The notes under the pieces are model-generated. The model saw only the letters and a list, made by a program, of their open reading frames with translations, did not search any database and had not been told where the DNA came from. Positions 13,771 through 22,254 of a stretch of DNA of 26,202 nt are shown here, one piece after another (the first letter of the stretch is position 1; each line of letters starts with the position of its first letter). The stretch spans positions 1-26,202 of the forward strand of contig DASRSM010000179.1 in the NCBI GenBank assembly GCA_035656415.1, written 5' to 3'. This stretch comes from JAFAHZ01 sp035656415. Its GTDB lineage: Bacteria > Vulcanimicrobiota > Vulcanimicrobiia > Vulcanimicrobiales > Vulcanimicrobiaceae. The position numbers were made by a program, and so were the translations under genes.

Positions 13771-15426
13771 ATGAAACCGGCCGAAAAGCCAGCGCGTGCG
13801 GCTTTTGTCGGCGCTATCGTGGCGGCGCTGTTCACCCTACCCGGTCTGGGTTCGGGCACGCTCTGGGACAACAGCGAGACCGCCTACGGCGAGGTCGCTC
13901 GGGAGATCTTGCTCACCCACGACTGGGCGGTCATGCATTTCAATCTCGCACCGTACTTCATCCAGCCTCCGCTCTACTTTTGGCTCGGAGCGCTCAGCGC
14001 TATGGTATGGGGTGCGACGTCGTTCGCGCTACGTTTTCCGTCGGCGCTCGCGACGATCGCGCTGGGCGCCGCGACGGGGTACGCGGTCGCGCGCCAGGCG
14101 GGAACTCGCGTCGGCATCTACGCCAGCATGATTCTGTCGAGCTGCTTGATGCAAGCGGTGATCGGACGCCTGGCAATCATGGACGCGCTGCTCGATCTCT
14201 TCGTCGCCGTGACGATTTTCTGTTGGTTCCGCGCGTTGCAGACGGGGCGCGACAGCTACTTTGCTTGGGGCTGGGTTGCCGCCGGCGCCGGCTTTCTCGC
14301 CAAAGGCTTGGTCGCACCCGTCGTTGCGTTGATGGTCGTCGTTCCGTATTTCTTTTGGAATCGCCGTCACGAGCAGACGCACGCGCCGGCGCTGCGCGCG
14401 TGGATTCTCGGCTTGCTGTGCTTTGCAGCCATCGCGTTGCCGTGGCCGGCCCTTCTCGTTTCGCGCTACGGGTGGAATCCCGTCAATCAGCTCGTCGGCG
14501 TCTATACCATCGGCCGTTACACGGGTGTGATCGAAAATCAATCGGGGCCGATTTGGTACTATTTGCCGGTCATCATCCTGGGATTCTTTCCGTGGATAGC
14601 GTTCTTTCCGATGGCGGTGGCGTACGCCGTGCGCAACCTTCGTACGCAGCCCGACGGCGATGCCGCACTGATCCGCTTGTCGTTCGTATGGTGTGCCGTT
14701 CCGTTCGCCTTTTTCAGTCTGGCGGGAACGAAGCTGCCCAACTACGTTGCGCTCGAGCTGCCGGCGCTGGCCGCACTTACGGCGCGCTATTTCGACTCGG
14801 TGGTTCGAAAAGGCGGAACGCGCTCGGCGTGGATTTCGGCCGGGTTCGTTCCGTTGACGATCGGCATGCTCGCCGTCGCCATTACCGCCTTCGCGCACAA
14901 CAATCGTTTGGGTGCCGAAGGGGCCGTCGCGCTTTCGGCGTTGACGATTCCGGGCATCGTGATTTTCGTCGGTTCGCTCGTTACCGCAATCGCCGTCGCG
15001 CGCGGCGGCGCGGTGCGGTGGGCGCCGTACGGGCTCGCGATCGCTACGCTCATCGCGTTCGACGCGATTACGGTCGTCGTACTGCCGCAAGGCGACGCGT
15101 TCAAGCCGGTTCCGAAGCTCGCGGCGATCATCGATCGCGAGCGGCGTCCGGGCGACGCGGTGGCGATTCAAAACATGGCGGGCGGCAACGCGTTAATTTT
15201 CTACACGCATCCCGTCGTCGACGTGCTTGCGAAGGCCGGCGAGCACGATACGCGCGCCGGCATCGTCGATCCGCACGCGGAGATTTGCGGCTCGGCTCGC
15301 GTGTGGATCGTCGCGCCGCGCGAGCGGCCGCCCGACGATCCGCCGTACGGTCGGCATCGTACCATGGTTGCGACCGACGCGAAAGCGGCGCTCTATCTCT
15401 ACGACGGTCCGCCCTGCAACGATTGA
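13771..15426 (+). CDS. ArnT-like membrane glycosyltransferase (GT83, PMT-type GT-C fold)
   Basis: This 551-residue integral membrane protein has about 12 hydrophobic segments and a soluble C-terminal part from about residue 450. Near the N-terminus LWDNSETAYGEVAREIL (31-47) has the acidic catalytic-loop pattern of this family, followed by PYFIQPPLYFWLGAL and ALRFPSAL. FLAKGLVAP and LPNYVALELPALA are also family-like. Such enzymes move a sugar from a polyprenyl-phosphate donor to lipid A, a glycan or a protein on the periplasmic side. The real acceptor is unknown. The gene is divergent from the HemC fusion, with 49 bp between starts, and lacks a clear ribosome site. The 3' end overlaps the convergent GT87-like gene by 28 bp. 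Confidence 0.82.
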   Translation: MKPAEKPARAAFVGAIVAALFTLPGLGSGTLWDNSETAYGEVAREILLTHDWAVMHFNLAPYFIQPPLYFWLGALSAMVWGATSFALRFPSALATIALGAATGYAVARQAGTRVGIYASMILSSCLMQAVIGRLAIMDALLDLFVAVTIFCWFRALQTGRDSYFAWGWVAAGAGFLAKGLVAPVVALMVVVPYFFWNRRHEQTHAPALRAWILGLLCFAAIALPWPALLVSRYGWNPVNQLVGVYTIGRYTGVIENQSGPIWYYLPVIILGFFPWIAFFPMAVAYAVRNLRTQPDGDAALIRLSFVWCAVPFAFFSLAGTKLPNYVALELPALAALTARYFDSVVRKGGTRSAWISAGFVPLTIGMLAVAITAFAHNNRLGAEGAVALSALTIPGIVIFVGSLVTAIAVARGGAVRWAPYGLAIATLIAFDAITVVVLPQGDAFKPVPKLAAIIDRERRPGDAVAIQNMAGGNALIFYTHPVVDVLAKAGEHDTRAGIVDPHAEICGSARVWIVAPRERPPDDPPYGRHRTMVATDAKAALYLYDGPPCND

Positions 15427-16697
15427 CGCGTTCGCGGTAACGCGAGCGAAAGAATAACGACCGCTGGAAGAACGCCGGCGAGCGTCCACACGCGCGTCAG
15501 CGACGGTTCGGCGAGAAACGTTACGAACGGCAACCACACGGCGAGATAAACGAGTATGCGTCGCGCACCGAGTGCGTACGGCAGGCTCCATAGTGCGTAC
15601 CACGGCGCGGTATAGGCGCCGAACATCGGCAGCAGCCACACGGCCGCCCTCAATCGCGGCCGACCGGCGACGGCGAATGCGAGGGCCGCGAGGCCGGCGA
15701 GGGCCGCGACGGCGTGAACGGCGCCTTCGAGATGCGAGCCGGACGCATACGTCAGCAACGTCCGGAAATATACGGGACCGCTGGCAAACCACGAAACGAT
15801 TCCCGCAACGAGTATCGCGAGGACGACGGCAACGGTACGCAATGCGCGGTCGCGCACGACGGCAAGCACCGGAAGCCCGAGCAGAACGAACGGAATTTTC
15901 ACCAACGCGGAAGCGGCGATCAGCAGCGACGCGACCAGCGGCCACGCCGGTGCCATCAACGCCGCGATCGTGACGATGACGACGGCGATAAGGTCGTTGT
16001 GCGCGTTGAGCACGAACTCGAAGTACAGCGCGGGATTGAGTGCGACGATGGCGAGAACGCGGGGCGGAATGCCATAAGCGCGTAACAGCGCCAACAGCGC
16101 GGCAAGCAGCGCCACGCCGAGCACGCGGAACGCCGTCATTTTTAGCGCGAGCGTGGAACCGAGTGCGATGAGGCTGCGCGCAATTGCAATCCAAAGCGGT
16201 CCGTACGTGGCTGCCGGAACCGGAACGTGCCAAAACGCATTGATGGCGGAGAGCTCGCCCGGAAACCCCAGCGCGGGCGGTGCGTATGCGGCGCGGCCGA
16301 GCAAGCCGTTACCGACGTACGCGTACAGATCCGCGTTGGTCAAGACCGGTGCGAACGAACATAGCGCCATCAATGCGGCGCCAGCGACGACTAATGCGAT
16401 CTTCGCACCGCTGCGATAGAGTCCCAAGAGCGCATACGATTGCGCGAGCGCGAGTGCGAGCAGCGCGGCGATAACCGGTGCCGCGCCGGGCTGCCAGCGC
16501 ACGACCGGCATCGGCCACGCACCGCGTGCGGCGATCGCTTCGCAGATTACGATTTGCGCAGCATACGTAGCGACCAGCGTAACGATCCAAGCGAAACCGG
16601 GCCAGTGCGGCGTTTGCGGCCGGTGCGAACGCAGGAGGCCGCGCGCTTCCGCGACGGCCAGAACGAGTGCGGCGACGTAGTAGACGGCGAAGATCAC
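15399..16697 (-). CDS. GT87/DUF2029-like polyprenol-phosphate-dependent glycosyltransferase
   Basis: This 432-residue polytopic membrane protein has about 12 hydrophobic segments. The motifs are NADLYAYVGNGLL in the first outer loop, YGPLWIAIA, and NPALYFEFVLNAHNDLIAV. This pattern resembles DUF2029/GT87 and the mycobacterial MptA/MptB mannosyltransferases, which use polyprenyl-phospho-mannose. Donor and acceptor are unproven. The start is GTG 16697, 9 bp after the cytochrome b-c stop, with no good ribosome site. It may be read through from the Rieske-cytochrome operon, although its function looks unrelated. It converges on the ArnT-like gene. Confidence 0.72.
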   Translation of the reverse strand: MIFAVYYVAALVLAVAEARGLLRSHRPQTPHWPGFAWIVTLVATYAAQIVICEAIAARGAWPMPVVRWQPGAAPVIAALLALALAQSYALLGLYRSGAKIALVVAGAALMALCSFAPVLTNADLYAYVGNGLLGRAAYAPPALGFPGELSAINAFWHVPVPAATYGPLWIAIARSLIALGSTLALKMTAFRVLGVALLAALLALLRAYGIPPRVLAIVALNPALYFEFVLNAHNDLIAVVIVTIAALMAPAWPLVASLLIAASALVKIPFVLLGLPVLAVVRDRALRTVAVVLAILVAGIVSWFASGPVYFRTLLTYASGSHLEGAVHAVAALAGLAALAFAVAGRPRLRAAVWLLPMFGAYTAPWYALWSLPYALGARRILVYLAVWLPFVTFLAEPSLTRVWTLAGVLPAVVILSLALPRTRQSLQGGPS

Positions 16698-16706
16698 CGC
16701 ACTACA

Positions 16707-18218
16707 CTATTGCTTATACCCCGCCACTTGCGCTTCGTTCACCGCGGACGCCTTGTTGGTGCCGAGCGATCCGCGAATGTACGTGATGACGCTGGCGATC
16801 TCGCCGTTCGACAGGTTGCCTTTCCACGGCGGCATCATCCCGTTGTACGTCTGACCCGCGACTGTGATCGATCCGTGCAAGCCGTCGAGCACGATGCCGA
16901 TGACCTTGTGCGGATCGCCGGTAACGACCGGATTGTTCGCCAGCGGCGGGAACGCGCCAGGAGAGCCCTGACCGTTGGCGCCGTGACACGATGCGCAGTT
17001 CGTCGAGAACACCTTCGCGCCGGCAGCACTGGCGGTGCCGCTCTGACCGACACCCGACGTCGCGCCGCCCGAGGCTTCCGACGTTTCGGCTGCTGCGGCC
17101 GGGGCCGCGAGTACCTGCGCTTCCGGTGGCGACGGCGGTCCTGCGGCTTGCTTCGTCATGATGCCGGCCTGGGCGTAAATCGAGAGACCGACGATCGCAA
17201 AGATGATAATAACCGCAGGCCACAGGATCGCGCCGCGCGATGCGAACGATCGGGTCGTGCTCCTATCGAGCCACGGCAGCACGAGCACGACGATCAACCC
17301 GATCGTCGGCACGATGATTGCGGCGAGCAGTTCTGGGAACGGCCCGTTGCCCATTAAGATCGGGACGAGATTGAGCAGCCCGAAGAGCGAGAGAAAATAC
17401 CAAGCCGGATACGGTACGAACGCGCCGTTGGTCGGATCGGCTTTCGCGTCGAGATACGGCGGGAACACGAGCGCCAGGAAGACGATGACCACGAAGACGA
17501 TGAACGAGAACGCGCCGTCCATGAACATTTGATCCGGCCAGAAGCGTCCCGGCTTGAGCGTACGCGGATCGTCGGTCACCGGCCCGGCCGGACCGTTGTG
17601 ACGGAAGATCGCGAGGTGCGCGCCGACGAGCGCCAGCAGCGCCGCCGGCATCAGCCACACGTGCAGGCCGAAGAAACGGTTGATCGTGTTGGTGCCCATG
17701 ACGGTGCCGCCTTGCGCGATGTTCTGCAAGATCGCGCCGCCGGGCGGTAGGCCCGTGATGTTCAGCGAGACTTGTGACGCGAAGTACGCGTCCATATCCC
17801 ACGGCAGCAGATAACCGGTGAGCCCGAGCACCAGCGTTACAATCAGCAACAGCACGCCGACGATCCATTGGATTTCGCGCGGCGACTTGTACGCTCCGAA
17901 GATCAGCACTTGAAGCAAGTGCAGGAAGACCAGCGCGATCATCGCGGAGGCGCCCCAATAATGCACCGACAGAATGAAGTGCGTCCACGGATTGAGATAG
18001 ATGGCGCGAGTCGATTCCCACGCCGTCGCGGCCGACGGCGCGTAGAAGAACGTTAGGAAAATGCCGGTCACGATCTGTACGATCACCGCGAAGAGCGTCG
18101 CGCTTCCGAAGACGTACCAGTAGCTTGCGCCGCCTGGAACGTCCTCGGTGAGGAACTCCTGCGCCATCGAAACGAAGCCGGTGCGTTTTTCGACCCAGTT
18201 CAACACGCCAGACAACAT
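16707..18218 (-). CDS. Cytochrome b fused to a C-terminal cytochrome c domain (bc complex core)
   Basis: This is the quinol-oxidising core of a bc-type complex, 503 residues. Residues 1-355 form about eight membrane helices with four heme ligands: H86 and H100 (13 residues between) and H186 and H201 (14 between). That is the cytochrome b6-type spacing. The Qo-site motif is PAWY (271-274), not PEWY. After an Ala/Ser/Gly-rich linker (about 360-400) comes a class I cytochrome c domain with CASCH (408-412) and a likely axial Met in YNGMMPPWKG (M461/M462). The single chain combines b6, subunit IV and cytochrome c. ATG 18218 lies 18 bp after the Rieske stop. ResB/CcsA, encoded nearby, would attach the c heme. 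Confidence 0.93.
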   Translation of the reverse strand: MLSGVLNWVEKRTGFVSMAQEFLTEDVPGGASYWYVFGSATLFAVIVQIVTGIFLTFFYAPSAATAWESTRAIYLNPWTHFILSVHYWGASAMIALVFLHLLQVLIFGAYKSPREIQWIVGVLLLIVTLVLGLTGYLLPWDMDAYFASQVSLNITGLPPGGAILQNIAQGGTVMGTNTINRFFGLHVWLMPAALLALVGAHLAIFRHNGPAGPVTDDPRTLKPGRFWPDQMFMDGAFSFIVFVVIVFLALVFPPYLDAKADPTNGAFVPYPAWYFLSLFGLLNLVPILMGNGPFPELLAAIIVPTIGLIVVLVLPWLDRSTTRSFASRGAILWPAVIIIFAIVGLSIYAQAGIMTKQAAGPPSPPEAQVLAAPAAAAETSEASGGATSGVGQSGTASAAGAKVFSTNCASCHGANGQGSPGAFPPLANNPVVTGDPHKVIGIVLDGLHGSITVAGQTYNGMMPPWKGNLSNGEIASVITYIRGSLGTNKASAVNEAQVAGYKQ

Positions 18219-18236
18219 GCGCTGCGATACCCTTCT

Positions 18237-18884
18237 TTACGACTGATACGAGAGGATGACGCGATCGGGAACCGACGATTGATACCGAATCCACATCACG
18301 TCGGCGACTCCGCTTTGCTCGCGCAGCGGCAGCGGATCCATTCCGCGCGGCGCCGGCCCCGCGAGATGCGCACCGTCGAAATCGAACTGCGAACCGTGGC
18401 ACGGACACTGGAAGCGTTTCGCGTCGGCACTCCAGATCGGGCGGCATCCCAGATGCGGACAAATCGGGCTGAGGATCACGAAGCTCATGTTAACGACGTC
18501 GTAGTGACCGTCGGAAAACGGCAGCGTCGGCGGCAGGTCCGTGCGGATCGCTTTGAACTTCGCGGGATCGACTTTGATGCCCCAAACGTAGTCCTCGAAC
18601 GTCTGCTCGGGGAGATACGAGTCTTTGGTTTTCATCGAGAACTCGAGCTTCACGGGTTTCTCGGTAGCCTTTTGCAGGTCGTTCCACTCTTCGGTCGTGA
18701 GCGGCGACCACGTGCCCTTCGTTCCCTGCCCCGTGGGGATCAGCGAGCTGACGATCGGGACGGCCAGCACGAGGCCGATGACGCCGCCGATGGTCAGGGT
18801 TGCGTTGGCCATGAACGTGCGTCGCGAGACGTCTTCCGGTGTCTCGGGCACGTCATAAGCCGTCAAAATATTATGTTTCGACAA
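18237..18884 (-). CDS. Rieske iron-sulfur protein of the bc complex
   Basis: Carries the 2Fe-2S cluster that takes electrons from quinol at the Qo site. The cluster motifs are CPHLGC (142-147) and CPCHGS (160-165), and the Cys pair for the stabilising disulfide is included. The N-terminus has SRRTFM (20-25) followed by one hydrophobic segment, a twin-arginine signal anchor, so it should be a Tat substrate. The long insert between anchor and cluster (about 35-140) suits a complex outside the proteobacterial bc1 type. I chose TTG 18884 because GGAGAG sits just upstream and it reads MSKHNILTAYDVPETPEDVS. An ATG at 18938 in the same frame adds 18 residues. It is co-transcribed with cytochrome b-c. 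Confidence 0.93.
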   Translation of the reverse strand: MSKHNILTAYDVPETPEDVSRRTFMANATLTIGGVIGLVLAVPIVSSLIPTGQGTKGTWSPLTTEEWNDLQKATEKPVKLEFSMKTKDSYLPEQTFEDYVWGIKVDPAKFKAIRTDLPPTLPFSDGHYDVVNMSFVILSPICPHLGCRPIWSADAKRFQCPCHGSQFDFDGAHLAGPAPRGMDPLPLREQSGVADVMWIRYQSSVPDRVILSYQS

Positions 18885-18936
18885 GGTCGCTCTCTCCGAA
18901 AGGTACGGTCCCCGGTTGCGGTCCCACTTCACAAGC

Positions 18937-18942
18937 ATAATA
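18937..18942 (-). promoter_or_regulatory. Possible -10 element for the Rieske/cytochrome b operon
   Basis: On the minus strand this reads TATTAT, an AT-rich island in a GC-rich intergenic region about 55 bases before the preferred TTG start of the Rieske gene. No matching -35 box is visible. If translation starts at ATG 18938 instead, this cannot be its promoter. Confidence 0.22.
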
Positions 18943-18975
18943 AGCCTGCCCTGTCGCCGGGGCGATAACTAAGGT

Positions 18976-19281
18976 ATGAGGAGCGTAACGATCATGCTCG
19001 GCGCGGTCCTTTTGCTCGCCGGCTGCGGCAGCGGGGTGCAAAAGCAGCCCGCTGCGAACGCCTCGCCGGCGGTCGATCCGCAGATCCGCTCCCTGCGGGC
19101 GCAACTCGCACGGGCGCGGGCCGAACGCGACGCCGCGCTCGCGCGCTTGCACGCTGTCCTGAAGCGAAAGTCCGCGGTCACCCGGGTTGTCGTCCGCGAA
19201 CCCGCCGTAGCATCGCCGCATCTGAGCGACTCCGGTCAACCCGCCTCGCGCGTATTCTCGACGATTACAACCCAACCGTAG
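18976..19281 (+). CDS. Small lipoprotein with a coiled-coil segment
   Basis: This 101-residue protein has a lipoprotein signal: MRSVTIMLGAVLLLAGC, with the lipobox LAGC and acylated Cys17. Residues 33-65 (VDPQIRSLRAQLARARAERD and onward) form a charged helix with spaced Leu and Ala, likely a short coiled coil. The rest is Ser/Pro/Val-rich and disordered-looking. No family is recognised. The Asp after GSGVQKQ is too far from Cys17 for Lol avoidance, so outer-membrane sorting is possible. It is divergent from the Rieske gene and converges on ccsA, with its TAG directly abutting the ccsA stop. Function unknown; the signal peptide makes it likely real. Confidence 0.72.
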   Translation: MRSVTIMLGAVLLLAGCGSGVQKQPAANASPAVDPQIRSLRAQLARARAERDAALARLHAVLKRKSAVTRVVVREPAVASPHLSDSGQPASRVFSTITTQP

Positions 19282-19296
19282 CTACATTTTGTAGCT
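19280..19296. terminator. Hairpin at the convergent lipoprotein/ccsA junction
   Basis: AGCTAC (19280-19285), the loop ATTTT, and GTAGCT (19291-19296) form a perfect 6-bp stem. It covers the stop codons of both convergent genes. There is no long U-tract on either side, so it is at best a weak bidirectional terminator or an mRNA 3'-end stabiliser. Confidence 0.35.
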
Positions 19297-20178
19297 GTGG
19301 AGTCCCGAGATCCAAATATTGACGCCGAAGTAGCAGAACAGGATCGAAATAAATCCCAGAACGCTTACCCAGTTCGTTCGTAAGCCGCGCCAGGCATGTC
19401 GCGTGTGCAAATGCATGTATGCGAGATAGATGATCCACGAGAACAGCGCCGCCGTCTCTTTCGGGTCCCACTGCCAGTACGCGCCCCACGATTCTTTCGC
19501 CCACATCGCACCGGTGATGATGCCGATCGAGATCAGCGGCAAACCGATCGCAACCGCGCGGTACACGATCGCATCGAGCTGCGGAAGCGTCGGCAGCGTA
19601 TCCATCCACTGCGCAAACGGATTTCCCGAGCCGGCAGCGCCGACGGTCGCCCCTCCTTCGGTTGCGTACGCCTCGGCGGTAGTCGCAAAACTTTGCTGGA
19701 CGTAGTACTTCAGTAGGTACACGCACGAGAACACGAACGACACCATGAACGCTGCGTACGACGAAACGACTATCGGGACGTGAATCTTCGCCCAGTACGA
19801 CTGCAGCGACGGAACCGGCGGCATCGTGCCTTCGTTCCACGTTACACCGTAAGCCAGAAAGATCGCCGCCAAACCGACGACGAATCCGCCGGCCCACCAG
19901 GTTTTATACCGAAACGCAAATCCGATGTAGATGGCAACCGCCATCGCCGCAAAGAGCGAAAGCGACCCGTACAAGTTGAGCAGCGGCCAGACGCCGGTCA
20001 GTTCGAAGCGCGCGATGAGCTGCGCGAACTGTGCGACGCACCCCAGGATCGCAAGCGGCGCGCCGAACAGACGCAGCCAATCCTCGCGCGTAAAGAAATA
20101 GGCGAGCAAGGCCAGGGCGGCGAGAATGTACGACCCCAGCGCCGTCACCATCAAAACTTCGTCCAGCGACATCTTCAT
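19282..20178 (-). CDS. ccsA: Cytochrome c biogenesis protein CcsA/ResC
   Basis: The heme-handling half of System II cytochrome c maturation, which moves and attaches heme to CxxCH apocytochromes on the outer face of the membrane. The 298 residues have about eight hydrophobic segments. The tryptophan-rich heme-handling motif WAKESWGAYWQWDPKE spans 226-241. Conserved histidines include H133 (KIHVPIVVSSYAAF), H256/H258 (YMHLHTRHAW) and H294 (SGLHSYKM). The open frame is longer, but ATG 20178 is chosen because it overlaps the resB stop (ATGA) and starts just before the first membrane helix. It acts with the adjacent ResB on targets such as the cytochrome b-c fusion. Confidence 0.94.
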   Translation of the reverse strand: MKMSLDEVLMVTALGSYILAALALLAYFFTREDWLRLFGAPLAILGCVAQFAQLIARFELTGVWPLLNLYGSLSLFAAMAVAIYIGFAFRYKTWWAGGFVVGLAAIFLAYGVTWNEGTMPPVPSLQSYWAKIHVPIVVSSYAAFMVSFVFSCVYLLKYYVQQSFATTAEAYATEGGATVGAAGSGNPFAQWMDTLPTLPQLDAIVYRAVAIGLPLISIGIITGAMWAKESWGAYWQWDPKETAALFSWIIYLAYMHLHTRHAWRGLRTNWVSVLGFISILFCYFGVNIWISGLHSYKM

Positions 20179-21521
20179 GCGGTTGCCTCCCGCAAGCGTA
20201 CCACCAGCCGTGAGAACTCGTTCTCGAAAACGTCGTAGCCTTTGACCGTGGTAGCGGCCACGCCCACGGTACTCTTGCCGTGGCCGGCTTCGTCGACTCG
20301 CACGTAGAGCCGGGCGGGCAGAAAATAGAACGAGATGATGAGGCCGCTGAGCAGCACGAAGGCACCGACGCCGACCAGCGGGATGCCCGGGTCGTAACGG
20401 TACTGGAGGCCGGAAAAGAGCACGTAGCGGTCGGGAACCAGCCGCCAGCCGTCTCCGAGGTCGACCCAAGAATGCAGCGGCAGCAACGCATCACCGAGCG
20501 AGCTGCCGTTTTGCGTTACGCCGAGTACGACGCCCGGCGCGTTCACGCGCGGATCGGCCGACGGCATTCCCGATTGCTTGTCGACGGTCGGCACGAACCG
20601 TTCGTACACGACGCTGCGCTGCGTTCCCGGAACCGTAAACGAGTCGCCCTCAAACAGCGCGTGACCGGGAACGTTGGAAACCGGCTTGCCGCGGTGCGTG
20701 AGGGCAAAGTGCATCGCGAAGCCGTAGCTCGACTGGTAGTACAGCGTGCCGTCGATATCGATCGGATGGTTGACGCGCACCGTGTACTGCCGCGGCGTCG
20801 CATCTTTACCGGTAACCGTAAGGCGCGAGACGTAGTCGATCGGCTGATAGACCATGCCGCTCTTGGTCAGGATCGGTTGAATCTTGTAGCCGAAATCGTC
20901 GAGCCGTACCAGCGCGTGCGTTTCGGGAATTTCGATAGTTTGGCCGGTGAGCACGGCCGTTTCGCCGGAGAATCCCCGCGCCCAGTAGAGCGTCGTACCG
21001 GCCGCGATGATGACGAATCCCAAATGCGCAATTAGGACGCCGCGCCGGGCCCAGTTGTGTTTGTCGGCAAACGTCCACTCGATGCCGTTGAAGAGCTTGT
21101 CGCGCACTTGCCAGCCGCGCTGTGCGAACGAGGCGGCGATTTTCTTGCGAACCGCGTCGGCATCGCCCTCGGCTTCGAACTGCGCGTGCAGCGGAATCTT
21201 GTCGACTTTCACCGCGTGCAGCGGCGGGAGCCGCGCGGGAATTACTCGCTTGAACGTGCACACGGTGAGCGAAAGCAGAATCAAGCCGATGATCGCCACG
21301 TACCACGGCGAGTGATAGATGTTGTCGAACTGCAGCCGCAAGATCGCTCGAGCGATCGGTGCGGCGTACGCAGCAAAATACGTTTGTGCGTCCTTGCCCT
21401 GGTCGACGACGACGCCGACCAGCGTGAGCAGGCCCCATACCACGAAGAGCGAGACGGCAAAAAGCACGTTGCCGAACGTGCGCACGAAGTCGCCGTAGAG
21501 CGAGGTTACGCGGACCGCCAC
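20175..21521 (-). CDS. resB: Cytochrome c biogenesis protein ResB/Ccs1
   Basis: Partner of CcsA in System II, thought to hold reduced apocytochrome c and complete the heme channel. The 448 residues have three membrane segments near the N-terminus (NVLFAVSLFVVWGLLTLVGV, YVAIIGLILLSLTVCTFKRV, RGVLIAHLGFVIIAAGTTLY), a large periplasmic domain, and a last membrane segment near residues 392-415 (LVGVGAFVLLSGLIISFYF). This is the ResB layout. GTG 21521 is preferred because TGGAG lies six bases upstream; a TTG at 21548 gives a longer form. It overlaps tatC by 16 bp and ccsA by 4 bp. No ResA or CcdA thiol-reduction partner is visible in the window. Confidence 0.92.
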   Translation of the reverse strand: MAVRVTSLYGDFVRTFGNVLFAVSLFVVWGLLTLVGVVVDQGKDAQTYFAAYAAPIARAILRLQFDNIYHSPWYVAIIGLILLSLTVCTFKRVIPARLPPLHAVKVDKIPLHAQFEAEGDADAVRKKIAASFAQRGWQVRDKLFNGIEWTFADKHNWARRGVLIAHLGFVIIAAGTTLYWARGFSGETAVLTGQTIEIPETHALVRLDDFGYKIQPILTKSGMVYQPIDYVSRLTVTGKDATPRQYTVRVNHPIDIDGTLYYQSSYGFAMHFALTHRGKPVSNVPGHALFEGDSFTVPGTQRSVVYERFVPTVDKQSGMPSADPRVNAPGVVLGVTQNGSSLGDALLPLHSWVDLGDGWRLVPDRYVLFSGLQYRYDPGIPLVGVGAFVLLSGLIISFYFLPARLYVRVDEAGHGKSTVGVAATTVKGYDVFENEFSRLVVRLREATA

Positions 21522-22210
21522 GTTTTCTCCAGAGCGACGATCACCCAAATCGAGATTTCGTAGAGTACGTACATCGGCAGGGCCAGCAGCGCCATCGTCA
21601 GCGGATTGCCGTCGGGCGCCGCTATGCCGCCGGCGACGAACATGCCGAAAATAGCGTGGCGCCGGTAGTGCATCAGCATCCGTGCGTTCACGATACCGAT
21701 GCGCGCCAGGCCGACCAGCACGATCGGCGTCTGAAAGATAATTGCAAACAGTGCGAAGAGGATGATGACGAAGCTCAAGGTCGTCGCGATGCCGAAGGTC
21801 GGCTCAGCCACGGCGTCGGTAATGCTGATCAGCGCCGCGACGACGCGTGGGATTACGACGAAGTGCGCGAACGCCAGACCGGCAAGCGCCAGCAGCATCG
21901 ACGGCACGATGAAAGCGTAGACCATACGCCGCGTTTTCGGATGAATCGCCGGCACGACGAACAGCCACAGCTGCTGCAGCAGAATCGGCAATCCCACCAC
22001 GATGCCGCCGAAGATCGAAAACTTGAACTCGGTGAAGATGACGTCGGCCGGTCCGAACGCGTGCAGCGGAATGCCCTTGAAATACTCGTTCATCATCCAG
22101 CGGATGACGAACTGCGACGGCCAGAAGAGCAGTAGTGCGATAGCTCCGACGGTCGCGATCGAGATCAATAGACGCGTACGGAGCTCCCGCAGGTGCTCCG
22201 TAAACGGCAT
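21506..22210 (-). CDS. tatC: Sec-independent translocase protein TatC
   Basis: Twin-arginine signal receptor of the Tat pathway, 234 residues with six membrane helices. Visible are FTEHLRELRTRL at the N-terminus, FTEFKFSIFGG, PAIHPKTRR, the IIFQTPIVLVGL segment (Gln where E. coli has the Glu of FExP), RRHAIFGMFVAG, AAPDGNPLTM and LPMYVLYEISIW. ATG 22210 is the only standard start, but AAAAGGAG abuts it with no spacing. The frame stays TatC-like upstream (VPEEPWDQKE), so a near-cognate start within the tatA end, such as CTG 22252, is possible. It lies between tatA and resB. The adjacent Rieske operon encodes a likely substrate. Confidence 0.94.
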   Translation of the reverse strand: MPFTEHLRELRTRLLISIATVGAIALLLFWPSQFVIRWMMNEYFKGIPLHAFGPADVIFTEFKFSIFGGIVVGLPILLQQLWLFVVPAIHPKTRRMVYAFIVPSMLLALAGLAFAHFVVIPRVVAALISITDAVAEPTFGIATTLSFVIILFALFAIIFQTPIVLVGLARIGIVNARMLMHYRRHAIFGMFVAGGIAAPDGNPLTMALLALPMYVLYEISIWVIVALEKTWRSA

Positions 22211-22254
22211 CTCCTTTTGGTCCCACGGCTCTTCGGGGACCCGTTCTTGCAGGT

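Noticed and set aside
13722..13772. ATG 13772 as start of the SirC-HemC fusion
   Set aside because: It would overlap the divergent ArnT-like start, and the extra 17 residues have no counterpart in Met8-type N-termini. It is kept only as an alternative.
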